In this document: piece after piece, positions 46,599 through 55,578 of the stretch
Position numbering within the stretch: the stretch's first letter is position 1
Layout: the number at the start of each line of letters is the position of its first letter
Source of the DNA: Bacillus massilinigeriensis
GTDB lineage: Bacteria > Bacillota > Bacilli > Bacillales > Cytobacillaceae
Assembly: GCF_900117315.1 (NCBI RefSeq)
Contig: NZ_LT630337.1
Span: 2,133,261-2,197,260 of the forward strand
DNA: 64,000 nucleotides
Direction: 5' to 3'
Notes under the pieces: generated by a model
Told to the model about the DNA's origin: nothing
The model's database searches: none
The model's input: only the letters and a program-made list of their open reading frames with translations
Program-made: the position numbers and the translations under genes

Positions 46599-46640
46599 AA
46601 AGGCTGTCCAGAAGATTCAAAGATCTTATGGACAGCCTTT
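46599..46640 (-). terminator. Terminator of the padR-type gene
   Basis: AAAGGCTGTCCA (46599-46610) pairs with TGGACAGCCTTT (46629-46640), with inner AAGAT-ATCTT pairing; the minus strand continues TGTTATG, so the T-tract comes from the stem end. Confidence 0.75.
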
Positions 46641-46645
46641 ATGAA

Positions 46646-47185
46646 TCAGATAGTATCAATATTTCCTTGCTTTTTTAAATGAAGCTTCTCCACGGTTTTC
46701 TCAATAAAGGATACCTCAGCTTTGAGCATAGTAATCTTATGTTCAATGGCAATATCAATTCCAGTCCCTTTACCATGGCTTGGTGTCTCTTCTAGCATCA
46801 TTACTATGTCCATTGTTTGATTTAGTCGTTCCTCTAAGGCTTCTATTGCTTTATTAATTGGGAGATGGTCCAAAAACATGAGTCCAATATCCCCTTGAAA
46901 ATTCACATTTTCAGCGGAAGATAAATTTGATATTAATAAGGTATAGAAGTATTGTTTTCCTTCTTCATTAATCGAGAAGACCTTACGAGGTGGTCTGTTT
47001 CCTTCTTGTTCAACCTGAACCTCAATATAGCCTTCATTACAAAGCTTCTCTAAAGTGGCATATGCGGTTGGTTTTTTCATATTGGTCATGGTACTAAGAT
47101 TCTTCTCAATAAAGTCATTTAATTGATATCCGTGCTGACTTTCTGACATGAGCAAACCAAGCAAGATAAGTGAACGTTGCTCCAT
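46646..47185 (-). CDS. PadR-family transcriptional regulator
   Basis: The 179-residue protein has an N-terminal winged helix (TAYATLEKLCNEGYIEVQ, then a basic GNRPPRKVFSI wing) and a C-terminal helical dimerisation domain of the Vir/PadR-s2 type (about 95-170). It lies directly upstream of an ABC exporter operon with the same orientation but its own terminator. By context it likely represses that operon and itself responds to a transported compound; this is inference. Confidence 0.85.
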   Translation of the reverse strand: MEQRSLILLGLLMSESQHGYQLNDFIEKNLSTMTNMKKPTAYATLEKLCNEGYIEVQVEQEGNRPPRKVFSINEEGKQYFYTLLISNLSSAENVNFQGDIGLMFLDHLPINKAIEALEERLNQTMDIVMMLEETPSHGKGTGIDIAIEHKITMLKAEVSFIEKTVEKLHLKKQGNIDTI

Positions 47186-47358
47186 GAAAATCCACCTTTT
47201 TCTATTTTCTTATTCCTATCATAGCATAAGTGATAATAAATCGTTTCATAGATTAAGGGATTTTTTATCTGTCCAAATTTTGGATGATTAGTGTTTCTGC
47301 CAAATCATCTATTTTCTTCAAGCATAAATTATCATAAAAAATGAATAGGATGTGTGTG

Positions 47359-47655
47359 ATGTTAGAAAAAAGGCAAAATAGAAACCCATTTTCACTTTGT
47401 ATTTTTCCTGGATACAAATGGTGTGGACCTGGATGTAGTGGGCCTGGAAGACCGATTAATGAAGTAGATACTTGCTGCATGCGACATGATCAATGTCTTA
47501 AGAGAGGCCGTTCTTCTTGTAAATGTGATTTTGAATTTATGAATTGTTTAAAACCAAAGATGAATCCTCGTACACAAATGGGTAGAAACGCAATCATCAT
47601 GTATCGTGCCATGAAGCTAAAAACATCATTCTTTTGTGGTCGACGGTTTCATTAA
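47359..47655 (+). CDS. Small phospholipase A2-like protein
   Basis: The 98-residue, cysteine-rich protein carries the PLA2 calcium loop and active site: KWCGPGCSGPGRPINEVD then CCMRHDQC, with the His-Asp pair of the catalytic site. This short form matches the Phospholip_A2_4 group (shared with parvovirus VP1), known in Bacillus. No signal peptide is seen, so its site of action is unclear (cytosol, spore or release on lysis). ATG at 47359 has AGGA eight bases upstream; in-frame ATGs at 47341 and 47350 are possible. Stops nine bases before the convergent kinase gene ends. Confidence 0.75.
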   Translation: MLEKRQNRNPFSLCIFPGYKWCGPGCSGPGRPINEVDTCCMRHDQCLKRGRSSCKCDFEFMNCLKPKMNPRTQMGRNAIIMYRAMKLKTSFFCGRRFH

Positions 47656-47663
47656 AAGAATTA

Positions 47664-48914
47664 TTACTTAATACTCGGAAATGTCAGGGTGATTGATGTA
47701 CCGATATTCAATTTACTTGAAACACAAACTGACCCTTTCATGCTATCAACAATTTTATAGACAACCATCATTCCAAGACCTGTGCCTTTTTGTTCCTTTA
47801 GAGAAAAATAAGGCTCTCCCAATCTTGCAATATGTTCTTCCTTCATTCCATGACCTGTATCTGTAATCCGTATGTGGATGAGCCCCTTTTCTTCCGTTGT
47901 TATAATGGACAGCTTTCCCCCATTCGGCATTGCTTCAATTCCATTTTTAAAAATATTCAATAATACCTGATGAAATTTGTGGGGATCACCGTTTATTTTT
48001 CCCTTATGAAAGAAATTCTTTTCAACATGGATATTTTCTTTTATCGTAAGTGGTCGAAGAATCTCAGCACATTTATTTACTTCATTTTCAATATTCATCA
48101 AAAGTCTTTTCTCTGAATGAGGTTTAGCAAATGTTAAATAGTCATTAATGATTTCTGATGCGCGATTTGCCTCTTCTATTGCGTACTTCGCGTATGCTTT
48201 ACAATCTTCATCCGTCTTTTTGTGTTCATGAATAAGCTGCAGAAATCCAATAACGGTTGTAAGTGGGTTTCGTACCTCATGACTGATACTAGCCGCAAGA
48301 TGGCTGACGATTTCCATCTTTTCATATTTAATTGCTTCTAATTGTAAAACATGAGTAGCTCGAAGAATTTCTAAAAGGTAGGATACAAAAAAAGTTGAAA
48401 TAGTAAGGACAAAAGCATAAATCAAATAATTTTTGATACTCGAAAATGGATAGAACAAAGAAGGTACCAAATAACCAAAAAGAGAATAGACAAAGGAAGA
48501 ACTTGTTACAATCATTACCTTTGTTTTTGTCGATCTCTTTAAAAATAAAGGCCTAATATAGATGATCAGTACCGCTGCAATAGTAGTTAAGACCAATGAT
48601 ACCCAAAAACCATCACCGCCTAGTAAATAGCGAGTAGTAAGGAGAAAGCCAGCTAATCCAATTGTAACCCTCTTACCGGCATAAATAGCACCTAAGAGAA
48701 AAGGAATAAATCTTAAATCGTATCTATACCCCTCTCCCATTGGCACTGATAAAAGTAAACATAAAACAATTGATAATGCTGCTACAAAAAAAATGATCCA
48801 CTTTTGATTAGGAAATCGGAAGATCTTGTATTTCGTCCATAAAAGCATATTAGCAAGTAATATTAAAATAAGAATAAAAAGAAGATTGATTAGTAGACCA
48901 TTCAGCAACTCCAT
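47664..48914 (-). CDS. Orphan sensor histidine kinase with 5TM sensor (KinB-like)
   Basis: The 416-residue kinase has five to six membrane helices (about 5-190) resembling the 5TMR-LYT sensor (GYRYDLRFIPFLLGAIYAGK), a HisKA domain (AASISHEVRNPLTTVIGF) and HATPase_c (KFHQVLLNIFKNGIEAMPNGG, DTGHGM, GTGLGMMVVYKIV). No response regulator is adjacent, as for the sporulation phosphorelay kinases KinA-E; the membrane layout is most like KinB. Sporulation function is inference. ATG at 48914 follows GGAGG. Confidence 0.85.
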   Translation of the reverse strand: MELLNGLLINLLFILILILLANMLLWTKYKIFRFPNQKWIIFFVAALSIVLCLLLSVPMGEGYRYDLRFIPFLLGAIYAGKRVTIGLAGFLLTTRYLLGGDGFWVSLVLTTIAAVLIIYIRPLFLKRSTKTKVMIVTSSSFVYSLFGYLVPSLFYPFSSIKNYLIYAFVLTISTFFVSYLLEILRATHVLQLEAIKYEKMEIVSHLAASISHEVRNPLTTVIGFLQLIHEHKKTDEDCKAYAKYAIEEANRASEIINDYLTFAKPHSEKRLLMNIENEVNKCAEILRPLTIKENIHVEKNFFHKGKINGDPHKFHQVLLNIFKNGIEAMPNGGKLSIITTEEKGLIHIRITDTGHGMKEEHIARLGEPYFSLKEQKGTGLGMMVVYKIVDSMKGSVCVSSKLNIGTSITLTFPSIK

Positions 48915-49189
48915 AAGAACATCCTCCATGTTTCTTAGGACTTAGTACCTCTTTTTATTGTAATGGCTTAACTATATCTTGGCAATATTACAAATTTTTT
49001 GTAGAAAAATATTTTAAAGATAATAAATATTCTTTCAATATCTCACACACAAATTTATATTACTATATGTGGTGACTGTTCAACCTACATTTAAAATTTC
49101 CCTCTATTTATTTAAAAATGAGTCATTCCTACATAAGAATTATGCATATAGTATTATGAAATCATTCCTTTATAAGGAGGTGACACTAT

Positions 49190-49561
49190 ATGGGTATTCG
49201 CCTCATTAAAATCTCTGTTTGTTATTTTACCATTGGGGTTTGTATTGGATTGTATATGTCTATTGCCCACTCTTACACCTTGACTCCGGTCCATGTACAC
49301 ATTAATTTATTAGGATGGACAGCATTAACTCTAGCCGGTATTTTATATCATCTTTTTCCACATCTTGCTTTAACAGTTCTGGCAAAAACCCACTTTTGGC
49401 TCCACAATATTTCCCTTCCAATTATGATGCTTGGATTAGCTTTTGTTGTTCAAGGAAATGAATCATTAGTTCCAGCTGTAGCCGCAGGTGGAACGGTTTT
49501 AGTACTTGCCATTATATTATTTGCTATTAACATTTTAACCAACTTAAAACAAGGAAACTGA
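49190..49561 (+). CDS. Small four-helix membrane protein with heme-oxidase-like His motifs
   Basis: The 123-residue protein has four membrane helices. Helix 2 contains HVHINLLGW and the following loop HLFP, similar to His motifs in subunit I of cbb3-type oxidases and NnrS-type proteins, where they bind heme. It is far too short to be an oxidase subunit; database entries of this size are often called cytochrome-c oxidase by similarity. A stand-alone heme or metal membrane protein is plausible but unproven. AAGGAGGTG precedes the ATG. Confidence 0.6.
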   Translation: MGIRLIKISVCYFTIGVCIGLYMSIAHSYTLTPVHVHINLLGWTALTLAGILYHLFPHLALTVLAKTHFWLHNISLPIMMLGLAFVVQGNESLVPAVAAGGTVLVLAIILFAINILTNLKQGN

Positions 49562-49573
49562 TTATTTCAAATG

Positions 49574-49603
49574 GAATGACCACCTCAGAGGAGATGGTCA
49601 TTC
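49574..49603 (+). terminator. Terminator after the small membrane protein
   Basis: GAATGACCA (49574-49582) pairs with TGGTCATTC (49595-49603), followed by TCTTTTCTT on the plus strand. It also lies between two convergent genes. Confidence 0.75.
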
Positions 49604-49613
49604 TCTTTTCTTA

Positions 49614-49952
49614 TTATTGATTCCAAACAAACATTAAAATTCGATTAAGGATGACAATGATTCCATAGTACAATGCTAATGTAGATTTACCGATAAATAG
49701 TAAGGCGATGACCGGTAATCCAAATACGATTAATTCTAGTAGGTAATTCCATGGTAATTGGAAAGGGATGGGTGCCTTCGGTGAGCCGAATGTTCCCCAA
49801 GCTAAGGCAATTATCGATGGCGCCCCCAACCCAAATAGTATTTTGAACATGGTACCTTTACCTGTTGTAAAACCCCAATAACCCATGATTCCCAAAGCAC
49901 ATAATTCTAAGCAAAACCTAATGGCAAGGTTTAACAATTTGATAATCTCCAC
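49614..49952 (-). CDS. YrdB-family (DUF2568) membrane protein
   Basis: The 112-residue protein has four membrane helices and the family pattern LALRF-LEL-ALGIMGYWGF near the N-terminus and ALAWGTFGSPKAPI in the middle. It matches Bacillus YrdB, of unknown function. Single gene, convergent with its left-hand neighbour. Confidence 0.8.
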   Translation of the reverse strand: MEIIKLLNLAIRFCLELCALGIMGYWGFTTGKGTMFKILFGLGAPSIIALAWGTFGSPKAPIPFQLPWNYLLELIVFGLPVIALLFIGKSTLALYYGIIVILNRILMFVWNQ

Positions 49953-50059
49953 GAAACTCCCCTTTTCTCAATTCTGATTTATCTTTATCATTGATACTAT
50001 CATGATTTGAGGAAAAAGAGTGGGAAAATTTTTACATTTCTCCACTCTGCAGGATCAAA

Positions 50060-52300
50060 TTATTTTTGAATTTGTGACAGAAAGTACTCAGTAACTACTG
50101 TAGAGTCTAATCTTACTGTTACATAGGGTGGGCGTATTGAACTATGTTCATTTAATGGAACACCTAACCACAAGATTTCATGGTCTATACATACAAACGG
50201 AAAAGGAAAAGCTTGTTCAATGAAATCATTAAGCTGTAGGGCTTCTACATTTTTCGAAGAAATCAAAGTTAGCCTTACCCTTTTATTCCTTTGATTCAAC
50301 GCATGAATCCATTCCATTGGAAGGTCCCTATCATTCCCTATGGAAATCACAATCTCCTTATTAGCTGATTGAATATCATTTACGATAGGCTCATTTCTTC
50401 GAGCATGCATCCATCGAAGCCGAGGATGCTGATTTTTTATCCATCTTCCTATTTCTTGTGATGCGATCAATTGGTCCATTTGCTGTTGATGATCAATTAA
50501 TTTCCGCAAGGTTTTTGATGGGAAGACATGCTGGTGGATAAAGGATCGATTGCTTATATGGATGAATTTTCCTTTCGTTCTTGTTATAGCTACATTAATC
50601 AGCCTTTCACTTTCTTTCCCTGTTAAAAGCATTCCCGCTCTTTCTATCGGATAGCTATCGACTGTGTCAAAAATCATCACATCCCTTTCACTTCCTTGAA
50701 AACGGTGAACAGTTGCAGCGATGATGTCCGCAGTTTTTAATTCCTTTTCATACAGGTCAGCTAATAATTTTTCCATAAAAGTTGCTTGGGCACGATAAGG
50801 TGTAACATATCCGATGGAGCGATTTCCAGAAAGATAAGCCTCGTGTATGCATTGAAAGGCAAGAAGTAATTGCCATGGGTTCATTCTCGAACCATTGTTA
50901 GGACCGGTAAAACAATAGTTTCCCATATAACTTGTGTCGAGAAGAACAGCAGCACGTTGTGGGAAGGGGGACTTAGCTGCAATTTCTTTCCTAAGCTCTC
51001 TTACACTTTTGTGATCTTTTACAAAGGAATGATAAATATATTTATTCGTAAATGACGAGATATCTGGATGCATCCTCCGCTGTTCCTTAAGAAGAAATAA
51101 ATGCGGATGAAGCTCACCTCTTTTTACCCATTCAGCCATACCTGCATGGTGAAAAATATCCTCCTTCAGCCATTCGTTTACAAGTAGATGGTTTGAGTTT
51201 GCTATTGGTGGTAGCTGTTTAAAGTCGCCACAAATTATCACCCTCCTTGCCAATGATGCGGCAAAGGCTGCTTGTGGAACAAACGCCATACTCGCTTCAT
51301 CTAGGATAACAAGGTCAAAATTACTTTCATAAATCGCCGGGTCACCCGCTGCCTTGGCTAAGGTCGTACCAACAACTTGAGCATCCTTGACAAATTGTAT
51401 TTCCTTTTGGCGAATTTTTTCCATTATTCTTGCTAGCTTTGTTTCAATTTGCAGTAATTGTTCTGAATCGCGCATACTAAAGGATCGTGATAAGTCCTTT
51501 TGAAGTAATCTACGTTCTTCTGCGAGTTGGTCATTTTTATCGGCAAGCTCAGGAAAATTCCTTTTTAGTAATTGGTTAGCTGTTAATGATTCGTGCTTAA
51601 GAATAATTTCCCCCATTTGAGATCCGTAACGAAGGAGGTCCCCCTCTTGAAATTTCCCCTTTTTTTCAATGAATATCTTAGTTTCAGACATTAATACATC
51701 GACTGCCTGATTGCTATGAGAGAGAATCAATACTCTTTTCCCTTTTATATATTTATTAGCAGCCACTCTTGCTAAGGTATAGGTTTTTCCAGTTCCCGGT
51801 GGTCCCCACACATAAGTGACAGGGTTATATTTTGACCGAAGAACTAATTCATGTACATTGGATTTTATCTTCTCAGTTGGATGCTTCGCTTCCATCTCAG
51901 GATTCATTAGGTTCTTGATTCTTCCTCTTTTTCTTTTACTTTTTTTTATTTCTTCCAACCGATCAATTAACAAATCAAGCAGTTCCCAAGGATCATGCAT
52001 TAAAGATGCCTCTTCCACCAAGTCGCCCATTGACTGTTCAATCATGACAATCACTCCTTGACCTTCAGCAGAGAGGATTCTCCCTTCCACCTTAATCGAT
52101 CCCCATTGGACTCGAACACTAGAGCCTATTGGTACTCTAACATTTTGCTGTGTTTCAAAATAATACGTATAAGGAGATTGATTGGGAAGGAGTCGCCCAT
52201 TCTTCATAAGATAATGGGTTCCTCCAAATTTTTTCAAATGAGAGATTTCTATTTGAAGGGCTTTTTGCCATCGTTTAATAAAAGTTAATGTTGAAGTCAT
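50060..52300 (-). CDS. UPF1/IGHMBP2-like SF1 helicase with a degenerate PLD-like C-terminus
   Basis: The 746-residue protein has an N-terminal beta-barrel region (about 40-95), Walker A GPPGTGKT (about 168-175), motif II DEAS, motif III GDFKQLPPI, LLKEQRRMHPDISSF (motif IV region), TVHRFQGSERDVMIFD (motif V) and VAITRTKGK (motif VI), the SF1B layout of UPF1-like helicases. Residues about 640-746 (DIQSANKEIVISIGNDRDLP, then FVCIDHEILWLG) resemble the PLD-like domains often attached to such helicases, but the catalytic HxK pair is not evident. It may unwind RNA or DNA; repair or defence roles are possible, none shown. AGGTAGG precedes the ATG. Single gene. Confidence 0.8.
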   Translation of the reverse strand: MTSTLTFIKRWQKALQIEISHLKKFGGTHYLMKNGRLLPNQSPYTYYFETQQNVRVPIGSSVRVQWGSIKVEGRILSAEGQGVIVMIEQSMGDLVEEASLMHDPWELLDLLIDRLEEIKKSKRKRGRIKNLMNPEMEAKHPTEKIKSNVHELVLRSKYNPVTYVWGPPGTGKTYTLARVAANKYIKGKRVLILSHSNQAVDVLMSETKIFIEKKGKFQEGDLLRYGSQMGEIILKHESLTANQLLKRNFPELADKNDQLAEERRLLQKDLSRSFSMRDSEQLLQIETKLARIMEKIRQKEIQFVKDAQVVGTTLAKAAGDPAIYESNFDLVILDEASMAFVPQAAFAASLARRVIICGDFKQLPPIANSNHLLVNEWLKEDIFHHAGMAEWVKRGELHPHLFLLKEQRRMHPDISSFTNKYIYHSFVKDHKSVRELRKEIAAKSPFPQRAAVLLDTSYMGNYCFTGPNNGSRMNPWQLLLAFQCIHEAYLSGNRSIGYVTPYRAQATFMEKLLADLYEKELKTADIIAATVHRFQGSERDVMIFDTVDSYPIERAGMLLTGKESERLINVAITRTKGKFIHISNRSFIHQHVFPSKTLRKLIDHQQQMDQLIASQEIGRWIKNQHPRLRWMHARRNEPIVNDIQSANKEIVISIGNDRDLPMEWIHALNQRNKRVRLTLISSKNVEALQLNDFIEQAFPFPFVCIDHEILWLGVPLNEHSSIRPPYVTVRLDSTVVTEYFLSQIQK

Positions 52301-52450
52301 TATGAACCTACCTTGTATATTGATAAAAATTCCTTGGATTTGTAACCTTTCATGAATCCGAATCCTTTTTTTGTTAATATATGATACATGAATTTTGGTA
52401 AAAAAAATAGGACGCTTCTATTTGAATACGCCCTTTACCTTCCATTCTTT

Positions 52451-53305
52451 TTAATTTATTTCATCATCCACATATCGCCCATAATCAGGTATCGCTATTT
52501 GATCAAATTCAGTCACTAATTTCTGCAAGCCCTTTGTCAAATCTTCACCCGATAGTGGCATTCCATGGCCGACAACGGCAACGGATGGATGTAATGCTTC
52601 TAATTTCTCAACCGATCTCTTTGCCGCTTTCCAATCGGTCGTTAAGTATCGCGGCGGACCGCTAATTTCTAATTCTTGAGTAAAGACCTTATAGAGGGAA
52701 TCCTGTCTAACGGTGACAAAAGCATCTCCTACAATAAGGGCTCCATCAGCCTCTCGAAAAAATGATACATGACCTGGAGCATGACCAGGCGTATGAATCC
52801 ACCGCCACCCTTCCATAAATGGAATGGATTTATCAGATGGTAGTTTCTCTACATGTTGACCAAGATTAATTGGTTCATTAGGAAACATGGGAGACATTTT
52901 GGCTACAAGGCCACCTTCCACAGTGCTATCTGGTGTTGGATAGCCTTTTACTCCTGTTAAATATGGCATTTCAAATTCGTGTGAAAATACAGGTACTTGC
53001 CAATGATTCACCAACTCAATAATCGCTCCCACATGATCAAAATGACCGTGAGTTAAGACTATCGCTTTTGGTTTTGCCTCTTTCCCAAAACGATCCTCGA
53101 TCAATGTGATGATTTTGTTTTCTGATCCAGGCATTCCGGCATCGATTAACACAAAGCTGTCTGAATTTCCAATTAGGCAAATATTAACGATTTGAATGGT
53201 GTGACAATAAACATCTGGCAATACCTGTTGTCCTAATCCGCTAGCAATAGAAGTTGCCGGAATAAATTTATAATCATCTCCATAATGCATATTTTGTTCC
53301 ATCAT
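52451..53305 (-). CDS. MBL-fold metallo-hydrolase
   Basis: The 284-residue protein shows THGHFDHVGAI (metal ligands HxHxDH, about residues 88-98), HTPGHAPGHVSF (third ligand, about 170), GDAF with the bridging Asp and VVGHGMPLSG. It belongs to the glyoxalase II/YflN-like branch, distinct from the other metallo-hydrolase at 26 kb. Substrate unknown. Two ATGs in tandem follow GAGGTG. Upstream neighbour is acetoacetyl-CoA synthetase with its own terminator between. Confidence 0.85.
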   Translation of the reverse strand: MMEQNMHYGDDYKFIPATSIASGLGQQVLPDVYCHTIQIVNICLIGNSDSFVLIDAGMPGSENKIITLIEDRFGKEAKPKAIVLTHGHFDHVGAIIELVNHWQVPVFSHEFEMPYLTGVKGYPTPDSTVEGGLVAKMSPMFPNEPINLGQHVEKLPSDKSIPFMEGWRWIHTPGHAPGHVSFFREADGALIVGDAFVTVRQDSLYKVFTQELEISGPPRYLTTDWKAAKRSVEKLEALHPSVAVVGHGMPLSGEDLTKGLQKLVTEFDQIAIPDYGRYVDDEIN

Positions 53306-53374
53306 TTTTTCACCTCATCAAATTTATCCCTACACCTTTATTGTTCCCCATTTTCTAATATCACCAAAAAAAAA

Positions 53375-53397
53375 TTACCCATCACGAAAATGGGTAA
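53375..53397 (-). terminator. Terminator of the acetoacetyl-CoA synthetase gene
   Basis: TTACCCAT (53375-53382) and ATGGGTAA (53390-53397) pair around a 7-nt loop, followed on the minus strand by nine T. Confidence 0.88.
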
Positions 53398-53408
53398 ATA
53401 ATAATTCT

Positions 53409-55391
53409 TCAATTTCTATCCTTCAATACTTCTGCTAGCTCCTTATAAAAGACAAGTGAATTTGGATTGGCCAATGAGTCTGGATTGGCTACTTTTTCTG
53501 GCTCAAATCCCAATAGTATTTTTCTAATTGGAACCTCCAGCTTTTTCCCACTAATGGTTTTCGGAATTTCTTCTACTTCATAGATTTTATCTGGAACAAA
53601 GCGAGGAGATATTTTTGTACGAATTTCATTCTTAATTTTCGTTTGAAGGCTCTCATCCAACACAGTACCTTGCTGCAGGACTATGAACAATGGCATGAAT
53701 GATGTTCTACCAAGCAATTCTAAATCAATCACTAAACTCTCAATGACTTCCTCAACGCCTTCAACGACACGATAGATTTCACTTGTACCTAATCGAACTC
53801 CCTGACGATTGATTGTTGAATCTGAGCGACCGTAAATAATACTACTTCCCTTCTCATCAATCTTAATCCAATCGCCATGTCTCCAAATTCCTGGATAGGT
53901 GTCAAAATAACTTTCTAAATATCTTTTATTATTATGATCATTCCAGAAAAATAGTGGCATTGACGGCATCGGACTTGTGATAACTAATTCTCCAACCTCA
54001 TCGATGAGTGGATTCCCGTTTTCGTCAAAGGACTGAACATTTGCTCCAAGTGCCCTCGCCTGAAGCTCTCCCGCCCTGACAGGTAAAATTGAAGAGCCGC
54101 CAACAAAGGCTGTACAAACATCGGTTCCCCCACTCGTTGATACAAGCCATAAATCATTTTTTACATTTTCATATACCCATGAAAATCCCTCAGCTGTTAA
54201 TGGAGAGCCGGTTGAGCCAATCCCTTTTAAATGGCTTAGGTTAAATTTTTCCTTCGGTTTAATACCCGCTTTAACACAGGAACTAATATATCCTGCACTT
54301 GTTCCAAAAAAGGTGGTACCCGATTCTTCTATTAGACCCCATAAAGAGTCCATATCCGGATAACCTGGGCTTCCATCATACAAAACAATGGTTGCACCAG
54401 CAAGGAAACCGCCAAGGAGAAAATTCCACATCATCCACCCTGTAGTAGTAAACCAGAAAAATACATCTTCTTCAGAAAAATCTTGCTGAAGCCTGACCAC
54501 TTTAAGATGTTCTAAAAGAATACCTCCATGACCTTGTACAATTGGTTTTGGTAATCCTGTCGTTCCAGAAGAGTATAGAATCCATAATGGATGATCGAAA
54601 GGTAGTTGTTCATAGGTTATTTCTTTGGAGTAATTTAAGATGGAATTCCATGTGGTCATATTTTGAAGTATGTCACTAGTTTCTTCATGCTCTAAGTATG
54701 GGATTAAAATCGTTTGTTTGACTGTGGGTAATTCCTCTTGAAGCTTAGATATGGTTGTGAGACAATCGAACTTCTTCCCATTATACTGATAGCCATCGAT
54801 GGCAAATAAGACAACGGGCTCGATTTGTTTAAAACGGTCCACTATACTCCTTACCCCAAAATCAGGTGAACAACTGGACCAAATAGCTCCTATACTTGCA
54901 CATGCAAGGAATGCAAAAACAGTTTCTGGAATGTTTGGCATGTATGCCACAACGCGATCACCTGGTTTGACACCAAGATCTTTTAAAGCACCTGCAACAG
55001 ATGCAGTTTTATCCCTTAACTCCTTCCAACTAATCTCCCGCTTCGCTAAACGCTCAGATCGGAAATAGATGGCCGTTTTCTCATCTTGAAAGTTTTTAAA
55101 CACATTCTCTGCATAATTTAGCCTCGAACCTTTGAACCACTTAGCACCAGGCATTTCACGTTTATTTAAAACAGATTCATAGCCTTTTGATGCTTGAACA
55201 CCACAATACTGCCAGATAGACTCCCAAAAGTTCTCTAATTCATCCACTGACCATTGCCATAGCTCCTGGTAATTATGTACAGTAACTCCTTTTTTTTCAC
55301 TTAACCATTGCATATAGCTTGTTAAATTTGTATTTTTTATCTGTTCTTCTGTTGGCTGCCAAAGCAATTCACCTGCTGTAATCGGTTTCAA
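53409..55391 (-). CDS. Acetoacetate-CoA ligase (acetoacetyl-CoA synthetase)
   Basis: Activates acetoacetate to its CoA ester at the cost of ATP. The 660-residue ANL-superfamily enzyme has the N-terminal family block (PGAKWFKGSRLNYAENV), YSSGTTGLPK (AMP-binding P-loop, near 275), TSGGTDVC near 420, RHGDWIKID near 515, and the C-terminal KTISGKKLEVP with the catalytic Lys. Length matches AACS. TTG start at 55391 after AAAGGGGG. It would let the cell use ketone bodies or recover acetoacetate from branched-chain or lipid breakdown. Confidence 0.92.
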   Translation of the reverse strand: MKPITAGELLWQPTEEQIKNTNLTSYMQWLSEKKGVTVHNYQELWQWSVDELENFWESIWQYCGVQASKGYESVLNKREMPGAKWFKGSRLNYAENVFKNFQDEKTAIYFRSERLAKREISWKELRDKTASVAGALKDLGVKPGDRVVAYMPNIPETVFAFLACASIGAIWSSCSPDFGVRSIVDRFKQIEPVVLFAIDGYQYNGKKFDCLTTISKLQEELPTVKQTILIPYLEHEETSDILQNMTTWNSILNYSKEITYEQLPFDHPLWILYSSGTTGLPKPIVQGHGGILLEHLKVVRLQQDFSEEDVFFWFTTTGWMMWNFLLGGFLAGATIVLYDGSPGYPDMDSLWGLIEESGTTFFGTSAGYISSCVKAGIKPKEKFNLSHLKGIGSTGSPLTAEGFSWVYENVKNDLWLVSTSGGTDVCTAFVGGSSILPVRAGELQARALGANVQSFDENGNPLIDEVGELVITSPMPSMPLFFWNDHNNKRYLESYFDTYPGIWRHGDWIKIDEKGSSIIYGRSDSTINRQGVRLGTSEIYRVVEGVEEVIESLVIDLELLGRTSFMPLFIVLQQGTVLDESLQTKIKNEIRTKISPRFVPDKIYEVEEIPKTISGKKLEVPIRKILLGFEPEKVANPDSLANPNSLVFYKELAEVLKDRN

Positions 55392-55550
55392 TTATTTATT
55401 CCCCCTTTTAAAATGACTTTTGCTACTAGCTATATACTCTATTCCATACAAATTATGACATTTCCTTTTTTTGTTATCATTTTCATAAAAAAATCAACCA
55501 ATGGGGAATAATGATGGAATTCACTTTTTTAATCAATTTCCAAACAAAAA

Positions 55551-55578
55551 CGACCGTCTTCACTAAAAAGAACGGTCG
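55551..55578 (-). terminator. Terminator overlapping the end of speD
   Basis: CGACCGT (55551-55557) pairs with ACGGTCG (55572-55578), spanning the speD stop codon; the minus strand continues into a five-T run. Confidence 0.8.

Noticed and set aside
47664..48914. Naming the orphan kinase kinB
   Set aside because: The membrane layout fits, but several sporulation kinases look alike and no neighbouring gene supports the identity.
52409..52437. Possible terminator after the metallo-hydrolase gene
   Set aside because: The stem is only about five pairs with a wobble; the T-run is good but the hairpin is too weak to call.
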